Assembly (NCBI RefSeq): GCF_003185915.1
Contig: NZ_QHLZ01000001.1
Coordinates: forward strand, 558,001-622,000
Source of the DNA: Arthrobacter psychrochitiniphilus
Lineage (GTDB): Bacteria; Actinomycetota; Actinomycetes; Actinomycetales; Micrococcaceae
DNA: 64,000 nt
Direction: 5' to 3'
Within the stretch, counting starts at the first letter, position 1; each line of letters opens with the position of its first letter. The notes beneath the pieces were generated by a model. That model made no database searches. It was not told the origin of the DNA and worked only from the letters and a program-made list of their open reading frames with translations. A program made the translations under genes and the position numbers. Below, one piece after another: positions 19,889 to 29,042 of the stretch.

Positions 19889-20349
19889 TGATCACCGTTG
19901 CGGGGAACCTGCGCACGTGGCCGCTGCGGCGCTGGCTCACCGGGGCGGCAGTGGCGGCGCTGGTTTACGTTCTTGTTGCCATCCCCACGGTGTTGATCCC
20001 CAATACCTTCTTTAGCCGCGAGATCCCGCCAACCTGGTGGTCTTACACGGCCCTGGGCATCAGCTCTCTACTGACAGGGCTGCTGGTGGCCACCTATGTT
20101 GCCTCCCCCATACCCCGTACGGGCGCCACCAATAAGTCCGGCGTCTTCGCATCGTTGCTGACGTTCTTCGCCGTGGGCTGCCCTGTGTGCAACAAGATGG
20201 TGCTGCTGGCTCTGGGCTCTTCTGGTGCTATAACGTTCTTTGAACCCGTCCAGCCGGTCCTGGCCCTGCTCTCTCTTGGGCTGCTCCTCTGGGCCTTATT
20301 GCGCCGGATCTCGCAGGAGAATGCGTGCACGGTGCCGGTCCCAGCGTAA
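19885..20349 (+). CDS. Small membrane protein with CPVC motif, part of Dsb/Ccd operon
   Basis: 154 residues with about four hydrophobic segments. A Cys99-Pro-Val-Cys102-Asn-Lys motif lies at the end of a helix (FFAVGCPVCNKMVLL). Start ATG overlaps the CcdA-like stop (ATGATG), so translation is coupled. The CxxC in a membrane setting next to DsbA and CcdA suggests a third redox partner or a quinone/haem-linked role. No established family recognised with certainty. Confidence 0.8.
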   Translation: MMITVAGNLRTWPLRRWLTGAAVAALVYVLVAIPTVLIPNTFFSREIPPTWWSYTALGISSLLTGLLVATYVASPIPRTGATNKSGVFASLLTFFAVGCPVCNKMVLLALGSSGAITFFEPVQPVLALLSLGLLLWALLRRISQENACTVPVPA

Positions 20350-20356
20350 ACCGGGG

Positions 20357-20397
20357 TTCCCGGCGTCGTGCTTGGTAGTGAAGTACGACGCCGGGAA
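20357..20397 (+). terminator. Hairpin after the Dsb/Ccd operon
   Basis: Perfect 13-bp stem TTCCCGGCGTCGT ... ACGACGCCGGGAA with a 15-base loop, starting 8 bases after the operon's last stop. No long U-run. Confidence 0.65.
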
Positions 20398-20525
20398 TCT
20401 CCTTGCGCTGGGTGAGCCAGGGGTAGGTACGTAGGCAACAGCGTCAGCGTGGCCTGACATCACCATTCCCTGAGCTCTCAAACGGATCAGGGTCCAGGGG
20501 CTGTGATGCACACCTCTGAAGTGGC

Positions 20526-20562
20526 TTGACAGTTCGCCGTCAGTGCGGTGCAATATATTGCA
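20526..20562 (+). promoter_or_regulatory. acdS promoter with palindromic operator
   Basis: TTGACA (20526-20531) is a consensus -35. About 19 bases on, an AT-rich -10 region (CAATAT/TATATT) lies inside the perfect palindrome TGCAATATATTGCA (20549-20562), the form typical of GntR-type operators. A repressor binding here would block RNA polymerase. The regulator gene is not in the window. Confidence 0.5.
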
Positions 20563-20625
20563 TGCTGCACATTGATCTTGCAGAACCTTCAAGCCGTACT
20601 TTTCCTCATAGAAAGTTCATCCACC

Positions 20626-21633
20626 ATGGCAATCACAGACTTTGAGCGCTACCCCTTGACCTTCGGCCCCAGCCCCATCCATGAGCTGCCACGCTTGAGT
20701 GAGCACTTGGGTGGCGCGAAGATCTGGGCCAAGCGAGAGGATGTGAACAGTGGCCTGGCCTTCGGAGGCAACAAGACCCGCAAGCTGGAGTACATTGTCC
20801 CGGACGCCATTGCCCAGGGAGCGGACACGCTTGTCTCCATTGGCGGGTACCAATCCAACCACACCCGCCAAGTTGCAGCCGTCGCTGCAAAGCTAGGCAT
20901 GAAAGCCCGCCTCGTTCAGGAGAATTGGGTTGACTGGGCCGATCCCCTCAGCGACCGGGTCGGTAACATCCTGCTCTCCCGCATCATGGGTGCCGAGGTT
21001 ACTTTGGACAATGCCGGCTTCGACATCGGCATCCGTTCCAGTTGGGAACAAGCCATTGCTGAGGTTGAAGAAGCAGGCGGTAAGCCGTACGCCATCCCGG
21101 CAGGTGCCTCCGAGCACCACTTAGGCGGGCTGGGCTTCGCCAACTGGGCCTATGAAGTGGAGCAGCAGGAAAAGGACCTTGGCGTCTTCTTCGACACCAT
21201 TATTGTCTGCACCGTCACCGGTTCCACCCATGCCGGGATGATCGCCGGGTTCGCCGGCCAGGACAAGCCCCGCCGGGTCATCGGCATCGACGCCTCTGCC
21301 ACGATCGAAAAGACCCGTGCACAGGTGGCCCGGATCGCCCGGCATACGGCAGAGTTGATCGGTTTGGGCCGGGAACTGCGCGATGACGAAATCACAGTCC
21401 TTGAGGGCTGGGCTGGGGATTATTACGGCATCCCGGTTGAATCAACCATGGAAGCCATCCGCCTCTCCGGCTCTCTCGAGGCCATGATTATTGACCTCGT
21501 GTATGAGGGCAAGTCCATGGCCGGGCTCATTGATCTGGTCAAGAGCAAGGACATTCCCGAGACCAGCAATGTTCTCTACGCCCACCTCGGTGGCCAGCTC
21601 GCACTGAACGCTTACAGCGGACTCTTTCGCTAA
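20626..21633 (+). CDS. acdS: 1-aminocyclopropane-1-carboxylate (ACC) deaminase
   Basis: PLP enzyme that breaks ACC, the plant ethylene precursor, into 2-oxobutyrate and ammonia. 335 residues. N-terminus [20 protein letters not shown] and the PLP loop [11 protein letters not shown] (Lys50) match AcdS. Residues that separate ACC deaminase from D-cysteine desulfhydrase favour AcdS: Glu in [14 protein letters not shown] and Leu in the C-terminal [13 protein letters not shown], corresponding to Glu295 and Leu322 of the Pseudomonas enzyme. Start ATG at 20626 gives the family length; an upstream in-frame ATG at 20548 would begin at the palindrome and is rejected. Confidence 0.9.
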   Translation: MAITDFERYPLTFGPSPIHELPRLSEHLGGAKIWAKREDVNSGLAFGGNKTRKLEYIVPDAIAQGADTLVSIGGYQSNHTRQVAAVAAKLGMKARLVQENWVDWADPLSDRVGNILLSRIMGAEVTLDNAGFDIGIRSSWEQAIAEVEEAGGKPYAIPAGASEHHLGGLGFANWAYEVEQQEKDLGVFFDTIIVCTVTGSTHAGMIAGFAGQDKPRRVIGIDASATIEKTRAQVARIARHTAELIGLGRELRDDEITVLEGWAGDYYGIPVESTMEAIRLSGSLEAMIIDLVYEGKSMAGLIDLVKSKDIPETSNVLYAHLGGQLALNAYSGLFR

Positions 21634-21681
21634 GTCAATCCAGCAGGTGGAACTCCGGGCGCGCAAGGGTCCGGAGTTCGG

Positions 21682-23334
21682 CTAGGCCCGCTCCAGAATT
21701 CCGGCTAGATTAGCCGACGCCGGGAGGTTGCCGTAGTTGAAGGAGCGCTCAAGCCCCAGCCGGGAGAACACAAACGCCTCAGATACGCTGGCCGGGGCGA
21801 AACGGATAAGCAAGGACGCCTGGAGCGCGAGCGCCATCTTCTCAACGATGTTGCGGGCTTGCCCGGCGAAGTTCAAGGGGGCCAGGCGGAGAGGCGCAAG
21901 TTCTTCCTTGAGCCGGGCCATAAAATCATCGAACACCGGGTGCGCCCCCGATGCCAGCCATAACTCGGCCAAGAACGCATCAACGGAATCCGGCTCCGTC
22001 CCCATGGCCCGCAAAACATCAAGGGCAATGACGTTGCCGGTGCCCTCCCAAATGGCCATGACCGGCTGCTCCCGGTAGCGCATGGCGAGGGGGAAGTCCT
22101 CAATGTATCCGTTGCCGCCCAAACATTCCATGGCTTCATAGGCGTGATTGGGTCCGCGCTTGCACACCCAATATTTGGTGACCGCAGTAGCAAGGCGGCG
22201 GAAGGCTCTCTCGGTTGGTCCGGCGTCGTAATCATAGGCGCGGGCCAAACGCATGCTGACAACGGTGGCAGCCTCGGACTCCAGCGCTAGGTCCGCTAGA
22301 ACATTACTCATGGCGGGCTGGTCGATGAGCTTGGCTCCAAAGGCCTGCCGGTGCCGTCCATGCCAGAGAGCCTCGGCCACGGATTGGCGCATCCCGGCGG
22401 CGGTGCCCAGAATGCAGTCAAGCCGGGTGCGTCCCACCATGCCCATGATGGCGCGTACGCCGCGGCCGGGCTCACTGATCCGCCAGCCGTGGGTGTTTGA
22501 AAACTCCACCTCGCTGGAGGCATTGGATCGGTTTCCCAGCTTGTCCTTGAGCCTCTGCATCATGAAGGTGTTGCGTTCACCATCCGGGAGCACGCGCGCA
22601 ACAAGGAAGCAGCCTAGGCCGGCATCCTCCTGTGCAAGAACCAAGAAGGCGTCAGACATGGGGGCGGAGCAGAACCATTTGTGGCCGGTGAGCAGATGGT
22701 GTTCGCCCTCCTGCACGGCGCGGGTGGTGTTAGCGCGAACGTCCGAGCCGCCTTGCTTCTCCGTCATGGCCATGCCGAAGAGCGCACCTGGCTTACCGTG
22801 CTGCAGCGCCGGTGAATAGTTGCGCGAGTAGAGCCGGGGCAACCATTCTTGCGCCAGTTCGGGTGCCAGCTGGAGGGTATCGACGGCGGCATGACTCATG
22901 GAAATGGGGCAGGCGTGGCCCGGTTCCACCTGCGCGAACAGCATGAACTGCGCAGCTCTGTGAGCATTGGCGCCCACCCCGGGCTTTTGCCATGCGGAGG
23001 TGTGGGCGCCGGCAGCCACCGCGGCACAGATGATCCGGTGGTAGGAGGGGTGGTACTCCACCTCGTCGATCCGCTGCCCATACTTACTGTGGGTGTGCAG
23101 GATGGGCGGGTTTTTGTGGGCCAGCCGGGCGTCGTCCTGGAACTGCGCTGAACCTACGACGGCGCCACTAGCTTCCAGCGTTGCCTCGCCTTCCGCTTCG
23201 CCGACCGTGCGAAGATACTCCCGGAGCGGAATGTTCGCGGTGTACTCGTTGAGGTCCACACGCGGCGGCGGCTGGTTGGTAACACGGTGAGTTATATAAG
23301 GTCCGGACGTGATGCCGGCGTCATTGGCGGTCAT
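21682..23334 (-). CDS. aidB: AidB-like acyl-CoA dehydrogenase family protein
   Basis: 550 residues, the length of AidB rather than the about 380 of ordinary acyl-CoA dehydrogenases. Seen: FAD/substrate motifs AMTEKQGGSDVRANTT, TGHKWFCSAPMSDAFLVLAQ, MVGRTRLDCILGTAAGMRQS, and the C-terminal ECLGGNGYIEDFPLAMRYRE ahead of IWEGTGNVIALDVLRA. Escherichia AidB responds to alkylation stress and binds DNA; catalytic acyl-CoA activity is weak. Members in actinobacteria are also annotated as isovaleryl-CoA type dehydrogenases, so the physiological role is open. Convergent with acdS. Confidence 0.88.
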   Translation of the reverse strand: MTANDAGITSGPYITHRVTNQPPPRVDLNEYTANIPLREYLRTVGEAEGEATLEASGAVVGSAQFQDDARLAHKNPPILHTHSKYGQRIDEVEYHPSYHRIICAAVAAGAHTSAWQKPGVGANAHRAAQFMLFAQVEPGHACPISMSHAAVDTLQLAPELAQEWLPRLYSRNYSPALQHGKPGALFGMAMTEKQGGSDVRANTTRAVQEGEHHLLTGHKWFCSAPMSDAFLVLAQEDAGLGCFLVARVLPDGERNTFMMQRLKDKLGNRSNASSEVEFSNTHGWRISEPGRGVRAIMGMVGRTRLDCILGTAAGMRQSVAEALWHGRHRQAFGAKLIDQPAMSNVLADLALESEAATVVSMRLARAYDYDAGPTERAFRRLATAVTKYWVCKRGPNHAYEAMECLGGNGYIEDFPLAMRYREQPVMAIWEGTGNVIALDVLRAMGTEPDSVDAFLAELWLASGAHPVFDDFMARLKEELAPLRLAPLNFAGQARNIVEKMALALQASLLIRFAPASVSEAFVFSRLGLERSFNYGNLPASANLAGILERA

Positions 23335-23398
23335 GGCTTCAGGCTACGCCCTCCCGTCAAGGTCCACCGTGGCGTGGTTCCGGGCTCAGGGGTTGGCC

Positions 23399-24082
23399 TC
23401 AGTGACTGACCGATGCACAGGCCGCGTCCAAAAACTCCGCCACTTCACGCGGCCGCGAGAGCAGTGGGGCATGGCTGGAGGCAACCTCGGTGATGGCGGC
23501 CCCCATACGTTCCGCCATTTCTCGTTGCAGCACCGGCGGAACACAAAGATCCTCTGCGGACACCCAGTAGTGCGACAGCAGATCCAACCACGCAGGCGAG
23601 CCAACTTTTACCCGGTCCAGCCCAATCCTCACCATCCGCTGGGTGGCCGCGGCGACGGCTACGTCTTCCGGCGGGGCATCGGCGGCAAGCACTTCGCCGA
23701 AGTGCTCCCTGTCGATATACGTGTAGTCCCCCGTCACCACCACGTGGGCCGGGATCAAGCTGCCGGGATGCTTGCGCGAAAGCCCACTCACGGATTCCCC
23801 CTCCGCCGGGGCAAAAGCCGCCACATAGGCCAGTGCCGTGACGGCATCAACCCCGCGAGCGGCTTCCCCAATGACTGCCCCACCGTAGGACCAGCCCACC
23901 AGCAGTACCGGCCCCTCTACAGTGGCAAGGGTCCGGCGGACGGAGGCAACGTCGTCGTCGAAGGTCTCAAGGGAAAGCTGGGCGGCGACAGGGGTGTGGC
24001 CCATGGCGCGCAACTCCGTAATGACCTTTGCCCAGCTGGATCCGTCCGACCACAACCCATGCACCAAAACTATGTTCGCCAT
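23399..24082 (-). CDS. Alpha/beta hydrolase
   Basis: 227 residues of the short EstA/methylesterase-like alpha/beta hydrolase group. MANIVLVHGLWSDGSSWAKV supplies the oxyanion-hole HG motif; the nucleophile elbow is GWSYGG (Ser near 81); the last His is likely in ASSHAPLLSRP with an acidic residue before it. Start ATG at 24082, with AAGAGG six bases upstream. Substrate unknown. Confidence 0.88.
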   Translation of the reverse strand: MANIVLVHGLWSDGSSWAKVITELRAMGHTPVAAQLSLETFDDDVASVRRTLATVEGPVLLVGWSYGGAVIGEAARGVDAVTALAYVAAFAPAEGESVSGLSRKHPGSLIPAHVVVTGDYTYIDREHFGEVLAADAPPEDVAVAAATQRMVRIGLDRVKVGSPAWLDLLSHYWVSAEDLCVPPVLQREMAERMGAAITEVASSHAPLLSRPREVAEFLDAACASVSH

Positions 24083-24139
24083 CACACACCTCTTCCTTGA
24101 GTTGCCCCCAAGATATCAAAGGGTATCCCCCGCCTGCAC

Positions 24140-24188
24140 AAGGTGAGCTAGCGTTCGTCGAAAAGCCCCCAAAGGTGAGATAGCGTCG
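24140..24188. repeat. Short imperfect direct repeat
   Basis: AAGGTGAGCTAGCGTTCG (24140) recurs 32 bases later as AAGGTGAGATAGCGTCG (24172), in the gap between the hydrolase and membrane-protein genes. Meaning unknown. Confidence 0.4.
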
Positions 24189-24201
24189 CTAGGAGGGCGG
24201 G

Positions 24202-25806
24202 TCAGGTGCAGAGGAACACGCCGGCACGGTAACCGTAGTCGGCTTCCAAGGTGTCCACCCCGTTCGGGTTGTGGCCCGTCAGAGCTTCCTGGATGACCTC
24301 AGGCGGTGCCGGGAACTCCGCATTGAGATGACGCAGCGCCCACGCGTTGGACGTGAAGGCCCATTCGAACACCAGCAACGCCCCAATCACGGCAGCCCAC
24401 GTCAGCACATGAGCCGCCGTCCACGGGATCTCCCGGTTCAGCGGCGCCATCACCATGGAGTGAGTGCTGAGCATGGCAAATCCAGCCGCGAAGAAGCCGG
24501 CAAAAACGGCGGCTTCAGTGGCTCCGAAGGAGACACCCGACCGGATGAACCAACGGCTGCGCAGCATGAACTGCCAGTAGATAGCCGCATTAATTATGGT
24601 CAGTACCGTATAAAGCCACAGTGCAGCCAGCGTCCACCACGGCACATCCTGAACCATAGGCGGGACCAACAGCGTCCCTATCAGTGCCAACACTGCGATC
24701 AAATTCGGTGGGATGCCAATAAGTATGCGGGTCCGGCGGGCGGCCCTCGGCGTGGCTGCGCCGCTGGCCGCCGTCTCATCAACCATCCACTGCGGCAGCC
24801 TCTTCAAAGCCGGGGCCGAACTCCCAGACTCAGCTACCCCACTCACAGTGGCAAGGTTCACGGCTGCGCCCGCCTGCGCAATGCCGGCGCGCGCTCCGGC
24901 AACTGTACCGTCCGGCTCCGTGCCGGGCCGGGCCACCAAATCCTCTTCGGAGGCGTGCACACCCGGCACCGGAAGATCGGTGAAGTGTGCAAATTTCTGC
25001 CCCACATAGCGGCGTTCAAGCAGGATCCGTTCCTGAACAAAGGGACGTTCGGGGTCAACCCACACGTCAAACTCATTGCCTATGGCCGGCGCCCACACCG
25101 TGTAGTCAAAGAAACGAATCCTTGAAGTCTCCATCCTGCCTTGAATCAGGTATTCCACATCCACGTGGAACATGGCTCGGTTGTCCAGAAGAAATTTCTC
25201 GTTCGTCACAGCCACTACCGTGCCTACGGTGTGTTGGCCGCTGGCAATGATATCCCAATGAATTCGGTGTTCTTCTCTGGCCTTGAGCCACATAATCCGC
25301 GCCAGCCGTAGGACCTTGACACTCCAAACCAGCAAGGGCAGAGACAGCCCAATCAGCAGCAACATCTCCAACCAATCACCCGAGACTGCACGAATGATCG
25401 CCGCCGCCACGGTCCCCAGAAACAGTCCTACCAGCACCGATGCTTGGGCGATTCGCCGGCCCCGCTCCGGGACCACGGCGCGCCCAGCGTGCGCTGAAAC
25501 TACTTTGATGTCCCCATAGCCCAGCACGTGCATGACGTCCTTGCCGATCTCATGCCCGATCCGGACAGCTCCCACCACACCAATGACAAAGAGGAGGGCC
25601 GGCAGGAAGTGACTAACGTCTTCAAAGACGCGGCTCATCTTGACAGGCGAGAAGAAGCCCAACATGGACACTGCCAGCGCCCACAGGAACACCACCAGGG
25701 CGCAGGCGCGCCACGTCTTCACCACGTAGCCAGCCCACACCACGGGGGACGTGGGCACGGGAACGGTTTTTGCCCCTAGCACGGCTCGGGACATGGGATA
25801 CGCCAC
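24202..25806 (-). CDS. Large membrane protein of unknown function
   Basis: 534 residues with two blocks of membrane segments (about 25-180 and 385-495) around a soluble centre. The centre (about 200-275) alternates beta-strand-like segments such as MFHVDVEYLIQG and ETSRIRFFDYTVW, resembling DUF3592-type inserts, followed by a long Ala/Gly/Ser-rich linker. GTG start at 25806 preceded by GGAGGGGGGA; an ATG four codons later is possible. Nothing shows what it does. Its start faces the helicase-nuclease remnant just upstream. Confidence 0.75.
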   Translation of the reverse strand: MAYPMSRAVLGAKTVPVPTSPVVWAGYVVKTWRACALVVFLWALAVSMLGFFSPVKMSRVFEDVSHFLPALLFVIGVVGAVRIGHEIGKDVMHVLGYGDIKVVSAHAGRAVVPERGRRIAQASVLVGLFLGTVAAAIIRAVSGDWLEMLLLIGLSLPLLVWSVKVLRLARIMWLKAREEHRIHWDIIASGQHTVGTVVAVTNEKFLLDNRAMFHVDVEYLIQGRMETSRIRFFDYTVWAPAIGNEFDVWVDPERPFVQERILLERRYVGQKFAHFTDLPVPGVHASEEDLVARPGTEPDGTVAGARAGIAQAGAAVNLATVSGVAESGSSAPALKRLPQWMVDETAASGAATPRAARRTRILIGIPPNLIAVLALIGTLLVPPMVQDVPWWTLAALWLYTVLTIINAAIYWQFMLRSRWFIRSGVSFGATEAAVFAGFFAAGFAMLSTHSMVMAPLNREIPWTAAHVLTWAAVIGALLVFEWAFTSNAWALRHLNAEFPAPPEVIQEALTGHNPNGVDTLEADYGYRAGVFLCT

Positions 25807-25833
25807 GGCTCCCCCCTCCAGTTGGCTGAACTT

Positions 25834-26054
25834 TCATTGTGCCCATGGGCGCCGGTGATGTCGAGTTCGGTCAGAGCTCGGCGAGTCGCCAGGTCCTGTC
25901 CTCGCCCGCGCCCCAGACGCCGTTGCGGCGGCCGCGATGGCGTCCTGCAAATGTGACAGCTGACCTGCCGGATCCCGGTACCAGCTCAACCACCACACAC
26001 GGAACATGCTCCAGCCCAGTCCGGCGAGCACCGATTTGCGCAGCCGGTCCCGAT
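25834..26054 (-). pseudogene. C-terminal remnant of a DUF4011-type helicase-nuclease
   Basis: On minus this reads DRLRKSVLAGLGWSMFRVW then WLSWYRDPAGQLSHLQDAI. That is the pattern of the Vsr-like (MTES_1575/DUF559-type) nuclease tail ending very large DUF4011/DUF3320 SF1 helicases (R-DRLR-x-VL-x-LGW-x-RIW-S-T-DW-x-x-P). The frame is closed by a stop just upstream (TGA before the DRLR segment) and no helicase motifs precede it, so only the tail survives. A matching N-terminal scrap lies at 33990-34211 in the same orientation. Coordinates are approximate. From 26055 to 26457 no gene is seen. Confidence 0.5.
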
Positions 26055-26457
26055 TTCCTCAAGACCATCCGCCCATCCCTATATCTCGCCACCCGAATAT
26101 CATCCTTCACCCATCGGAATCAATAGGATTCCGGACCAAACCCCGTTTATACCCCCACAGGACTCAAAATAAGCGCGAACTTGGGTCTAGTAGGAGGCCG
26201 CGACCTTGCAACTATCCGCGAGTCAAGGTTTGGCTCTTCCTACTCACTTCTACGCAAGTCTTCTGCGCAAGTTCAGGCTCTATCTGGCTTCATTTTCACC
26301 ACAGCGGGTCGGGGAAGTTGGTCACGCGGCTTAGCGGCCAAAAACCACGGCCATTGACCTTAAGGCTAGTTGCAGCTCCCCTGAAGCGAGTCAGCTTGTT
26401 CAGACTGCTAGCCTACTACCAGCGCGTCACAGATGACGCTTCAAATGGAAGGCTTCA

Positions 26458-28917
26458 ATGGTGCAAATTCTCCCTTTGGCCCACACTGCCGTGGGCGAAG
26501 TTCCGGAATTGCTGGAGTTTCTCTCACAAGCAGGAATCTCCTTGGCACCACATGTGGCTGCAGCTTTGGTCACAGACCTAGCCTCAGACATTGAAGCTGT
26601 ACTTGAGGTGGCTAGAGCCCTCACCCCCTCCCAGCTTTCCGGCCACTCTGCACTCCCAGACCCGCTGCCTTTGATGCCAGGGCTAAGGGCGCGGATAGGT
26701 GCCGCCGGTGACGAGCTCGACGCCGAAGACCGAGCAGGCCTGCTGGCTGCGGCAATCTGTGTCGAGGACCGCACCGACGTGCTTCTGGAACAGCAGCAAG
26801 TCACCATGAGCGAACTCATAGCCAGCCGGGGGGGCACCCATCTGCTCTTCGTGGCAGGACATTTTTCCTTTGTTGACCCCCGCATGCGTATATGGGTCCA
26901 TGGTTCGGCAACCCTAGCCGAACGGACAAACGCCCACATCGAGATGCAGCGCGCTTACACCGCCATGGGGGATATGGACAAAGCGATCTGGCACGAGTCA
27001 CTGGCGACCCTTGAGGGTGATAACCTGCTTGTCCCATCGCTGCTACGCCTCTCTCGCAAAGCGAACGCGGCTAACAATGCAGTCTGGGCGCATGCCATTG
27101 CCCGCGAAGCTGCCAGTCATGCCGTGGGTGCTGAATTATTTCAAGCACAGCTATGCGCTGGTGAGGCCGCGCTCAACCTTGGGCAAGTGGGCGACGCCGC
27201 CACTTGGCTTGGTGGAGCCTTGTCATCTCCGGATGTGTTGGTGGCTGCCCGGGCACTGCCGGCATTCATTCACGCCGAGTCGCTCTTGGCAGGGGAGGCG
27301 CCCACCGTGGCCCTAGCTCGCTACAGTGAAGCCTTCCTCAGCCGAGCCCAGGCCCTGGATGCGGCGGGGTTCGCTACCGTTGCCCGCCAGGTTGCCAAGG
27401 CCACTGGGTTGGCAGCCGGGCTGTGCGCGGCACGGGGCATGCTCGAGGAGGCCGAGGGGCTATTAACCATGGCTGAGCGGCTTGTGGAAGTTCACAAGAT
27501 TGACGGGCTACCACTCTGCGCAGCACGGCTCTGGTGCGCGAACTTTGGCGGACCCACCATTGAGCCGGAATACGCCTGCAGGTGCCGCGGGTGCCTTGAC
27601 GGCCTGCCTGATAATTCCGGTGCGCGCGTGGTTATGGAGGCGTTGACGCTAGGACTTGATGACGATCCCTACGCGGGTCTGCGCTTACTAAAAGAGGGTC
27701 CAGAAGCCGGTCGGTCTATGACGGTAAGGAACCGAGGCGGTGGGCTGCAATGGGCACCAACACCGCTGGGACTTGCTTACGGGGCAGTCGTGGCAGCGTT
27801 ACTTCAGCTATGGCTCGGAGATGTCTCACGAGCAGCAGCCGAACTAGGGCGAGCGGCCGCGTCCGTGCCCGTGGGCCTGCCATTTTTCGGCCTCGGTGTT
27901 ATCGTAGCGCGGCGACTTGACGTGCTCACCACCGGGCAAGTGGGCACCGTGGCCCATGCCATGGAAGCTAGCTATCCGGCCGGTAGCTCTGCCTTCATTC
28001 GCACCGGTGATCTCATGGACCGGACGTTGAGTGCATATCTGGATGGCCGGATCGAAGAAGCCTCCACTTTGGGCAGACTGGCTGCTGAACGCTCGTTGCG
28101 TGGTGCCGCGTCGCCACTGCATGTCCCTGGCTTTGATGAGATGACACCGCACCAGAGTGAAGCGGGTAGTGCTGGGGCCAGGGTGCACGATGATGGCATC
28201 AACGGACCACTGATGCCATCTGGCCACCGCCGGGCCAGCTCCGCCCGCATGGCTCTTTGCGCCACCAGCGCCTCCCGTTTTGCCAAGGACTATGAATACG
28301 CAGAGAGAGTCAGCGTGACGCTGCGGTCCCAATATGAACGGGCCCGCACGGAATTCGTCATTGGCCGGACATGTCTAGAACACGGTACGCCCGGCGTTGC
28401 CCGGGAACACCTCGTGGTGGCTGCCGATCTCTTCCGGGAAATCGGTGCCCTGGCGTGGCTGCGCTGCGTAGAAAACACTCTCAGCAATATGCCGGAGCCG
28501 CCAAGCCACCTCGATGCCCCTACGTTGGAACCGGATATACCCACGGAGACGGTGACCATCAGCGCCGCAGCTGCACCGCGGGTAGCCGCGGGCTCGAAGG
28601 AAGCTTTGGCACACTCCAGCGGCCCTCAAGGAGGATCTTTGGCATCAGCTAAGTCCGTGAACGTGCGCGGGGACGGACCTCTGCAACGCTTCCGCCAAGC
28701 GTGGGGTGAACAGCTGACCGAGAGGGAAATGGAAGTAGCCATGTTGGTTGTTGATGGTGCGTCAAACAGGCAAGTAGCGGCACAGTTGCATGTTTCTGTA
28801 CGCACGGTGGAAGTTCACGTGGGCCGCATCTTTGCCAAGCTCAGTGTCCGTTCCCGTGTGGAGCTAAGCGTGTTGGCGCACCGTATGGGCAGCGAATGGA
28901 TACCTGCTTGTACGTAG
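26458..28917 (+). CDS. LuxR-family transcriptional regulator lacking a P-loop
   Basis: 819 residues. C-terminal LuxR HTH (about 742-805): LTEREMEVAMLVVDGASNRQ, then VAAQLHVSVRTVEVHVGRIF and AKLSVRSRVELS. The long middle is Ala/Leu-rich helical, TPR-like. Large LuxR regulators normally start with an AAA/STAND ATPase of about 300 residues; no Walker A (GxxxxGKS/T) is visible here. The ATG has GGAAGG five bases upstream, so the shorter start looks genuine. A Cys cluster, YACRCRGCLDGL, sits near 378. Encoded 125 bases ahead of chitinase genes on the same strand, so chitin-responsive control is likely but unproven. Confidence 0.82.
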   Translation: MVQILPLAHTAVGEVPELLEFLSQAGISLAPHVAAALVTDLASDIEAVLEVARALTPSQLSGHSALPDPLPLMPGLRARIGAAGDELDAEDRAGLLAAAICVEDRTDVLLEQQQVTMSELIASRGGTHLLFVAGHFSFVDPRMRIWVHGSATLAERTNAHIEMQRAYTAMGDMDKAIWHESLATLEGDNLLVPSLLRLSRKANAANNAVWAHAIAREAASHAVGAELFQAQLCAGEAALNLGQVGDAATWLGGALSSPDVLVAARALPAFIHAESLLAGEAPTVALARYSEAFLSRAQALDAAGFATVARQVAKATGLAAGLCAARGMLEEAEGLLTMAERLVEVHKIDGLPLCAARLWCANFGGPTIEPEYACRCRGCLDGLPDNSGARVVMEALTLGLDDDPYAGLRLLKEGPEAGRSMTVRNRGGGLQWAPTPLGLAYGAVVAALLQLWLGDVSRAAAELGRAAASVPVGLPFFGLGVIVARRLDVLTTGQVGTVAHAMEASYPAGSSAFIRTGDLMDRTLSAYLDGRIEEASTLGRLAAERSLRGAASPLHVPGFDEMTPHQSEAGSAGARVHDDGINGPLMPSGHRRASSARMALCATSASRFAKDYEYAERVSVTLRSQYERARTEFVIGRTCLEHGTPGVAREHLVVAADLFREIGALAWLRCVENTLSNMPEPPSHLDAPTLEPDIPTETVTISAAAAPRVAAGSKEALAHSSGPQGGSLASAKSVNVRGDGPLQRFRQAWGEQLTEREMEVAMLVVDGASNRQVAAQLHVSVRTVEVHVGRIFAKLSVRSRVELSVLAHRMGSEWIPACT

Positions 28918-29042
28918 TGACACCTATGCGTGTTTGTGCTGATGTGCGGTGGCCATGGCCATGGATAGCCTTGGGCCAGCAAGCGTAGGAGCCTACTTCC
29001 TGCGCTGCAGCGGTCTCATTCGCACAGCAGAACAGGAAATTC

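Noticed and set aside
20548-20625. Longer AcdS start (26 extra residues)
   Set aside because: It begins at the operator palindrome, has no ribosome site and exceeds family length.
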